DNA from: Cynocephalus volans
Taxonomy: Eukaryota; Chordata; Mammalia; Dermoptera; Cynocephalidae
Length of the DNA: 64,000 nt
Assembly: GCF_027409185.1 (NCBI RefSeq)
Contig: NC_084462.1
Location: 154,243,490 to 154,307,489, forward strand
Direction: 5' to 3'
Shown here: one piece after another, positions 63,001 to 64,000 of the stretch
How the letters are laid out: every line of letters begins with the position of its first letter
Position numbering within the stretch: position 1 is the stretch's first letter
The notes under the pieces: generated by a model
Databases searched by the model: none
Told to the model about the DNA's origin: nothing
The model's input: the letters and a program-made list of their open reading frames with translations, nothing else
Position numbers and translations under genes: made by a program

Positions 63001-63878
63001 GCTTTTGCAGTATTCCACAGGTTTTGGTATGATGTATCATTGTTTTCATTAGTTTCAAGAAATTTTTTGATTTCCTGCTTGATTTCTTCTTGGACCCATA
63101 TGTCATTAAGTAGAATGTTGTTTAATTTCCATGTGTTTGTATAGTTTCCAGAGTTTTGTTTGTTATTAATTTCTAGTTTTAATCCACTGTGGTCTGAGAA
63201 GATACATGGGATAATTCCAATTTTTTTGAATTTATTGAGACTTGATTTGTGACCTAATATGTGATCTATCCTGGAGAATGATCCATGTGCTGATGAGAAG
63301 AATGAATATTCTGAGGTTGTTGGGTGGAATGTTCTGTAGATATCTGCCAATTCCAATTGGTCTAGAGTCTTGTTGAGATCTTGTGTTTCTCTACTGATTC
63401 TTTGCCTAGATGATCTGTCTAATATTGACAGTGGTGTGTTCAGGTCCCCTGCTATTATGGTATTAGTGTCTATTTCCTTCTTTAGGTCTAATAGAGTTTG
63501 TTTTATAAATCTGGCTGCTCCAACAATGGGTGCGTACATATTTATGGTTGTTATGTCTTCTTGATGGATCAGTCCTTTTATTATTAAGTAGTGTCCCTCG
63601 TTGTCTCTTTTTATGGTTTTTGGTTTAAAGTCTATTTTGTCCGATATAAGAATAGCTACTCCAGCTCGTTTTTCTTTTCTGTTTGCATGGTAAATCTTTT
63701 TCCATCCTTTCACTCTTAGTCTGTGTGAATCTTTATGGGTGAGGTGGGTCTCTTGTAGGCAGCATAAAGTTGGGTCCTCCTTTTTGATCCAGTCAGCCAG
63801 TCTGTGTCTTTTGATTGGGGAATTTAAGCCTTTTACATTAAGAGTTGTTATTGAAAGGTGTTGATTTATTCCTAGCAT
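60052..63878 (-). pseudogene. LINE-1 ORF2 (endonuclease/reverse transcriptase), disrupted
   Basis: Start ATG at 63878 opens with [20 protein letters not shown], the usual L1 ORF2 N-terminus of the apurinic-type endonuclease. The reverse transcriptase follows ([28 protein letters not shown]) and a C-terminal Cys-rich segment ([18 protein letters not shown]). L1 ORF2p nicks target DNA and reverse-transcribes its own mRNA. The frame is open for 765 codons and then broken by loss of one A in an A-run near 61583, which shifts into the frame continuing from 61560. Two TAG codons at about 61207-61215 sit where Trp codons are conserved (W-Y-W). After that the frame is open to the normal TAA at 60052. 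With only three lesions it is young but very likely inactive. Confidence 0.9.
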
Positions 63879-64000
63879 TTTATTGGTTGTTTGGTTGTCT
63901 TAGGTGTCTTTTGTTCCTTGCTTTCTGATTTACTGTTTGGTTTCTGTGTTTGTTGGTTCCTTAGGTTGTAGATAGCATTTTTGTTTGTTTGTTTTCTCTT

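Larger units (their letters stand above)
59808..64000 (-). mobile_element. Young LINE-1, antisense to PSEN1, 5' part beyond window
   Basis: A-tail (T-run at 59808-59836 on the + strand), 3' UTR with a G-rich polypurine tract and a (CA)n (59837-60051), then ORF2 read leftward from 63878 to 60052. Sequence 63879-64000 belongs to the ORF1-ORF2 interval or ORF1 end. The second target-site copy is outside the window. Confidence 0.93.

Noticed and set aside
61581..63878. 765-codon frame as a host gene
   Set aside because: Endonuclease and reverse-transcriptase motifs and the following 3' UTR and A-tail show it is LINE-1.

Overview
The window is mammalian nuclear DNA: spliced exons with canonical GT/AG borders, a CpG-island promoter, LINE-1, MIR/L2, Tigger/hAT and ERV1 remnants, and about 37 tRNA-Ile-derived SINEs. 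These SINEs (head like GGCTGGTTAGCTCAGTTGG, as monomers or dimers) match what I know of the CYN family of colugos (Dermoptera), and no Alu or B1 element is visible. A colugo such as Galeopterus or Cynocephalus is therefore the most likely source. This is inferred from repeats, not from a database search.

Layout. Positions 1-28,815 hold the 3' two thirds of RBM25 on the + strand: 14 coding exons from the second half of the RRM (1068) through the Glu/Arg/Asp-rich region to the PWI domain and stop codon (27171), then a probable 3' UTR. All exon phases join without a break (2147 nt of CDS). The 5' part of the gene lies outside the window. From about 28.8 to 35.3 kb is intergenic DNA with old repeats. 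At 35.39-36.06 kb a CpG island marks the PSEN1 promoter, with a non-coding exon 1 ending near 35709. Non-coding exon 2 is at 44084-44165, and exon 3 (44258-44397) carries the PSEN1 start codon and the first 29 codons, including the alternative VRSQ donor. From 44398 to the end is PSEN1 intron 3, full of transposons: old L1 fragments with nested SINEs at 51-57 kb and a young, antisense, nearly complete LINE-1 ORF2 at 59.8-64.0 kb that runs off the window.

Gene relationship: RBM25 is a U1-snRNP-associated splicing regulator and PSEN1 is the catalytic subunit of gamma-secretase. They lie head to tail on the same strand, as in other mammals (human 14q24), with no sign that they work together. I found no novel gene system. 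The unusual content is in the transposons: a SINE copy that looks intermediate between two dimer subfamilies, three copies of a short palindromic mariner-type MITE (one split by a SINE), a solo ERV1 LTR with internal repeats inside an RBM25 intron, and several nested or minimal insertions.
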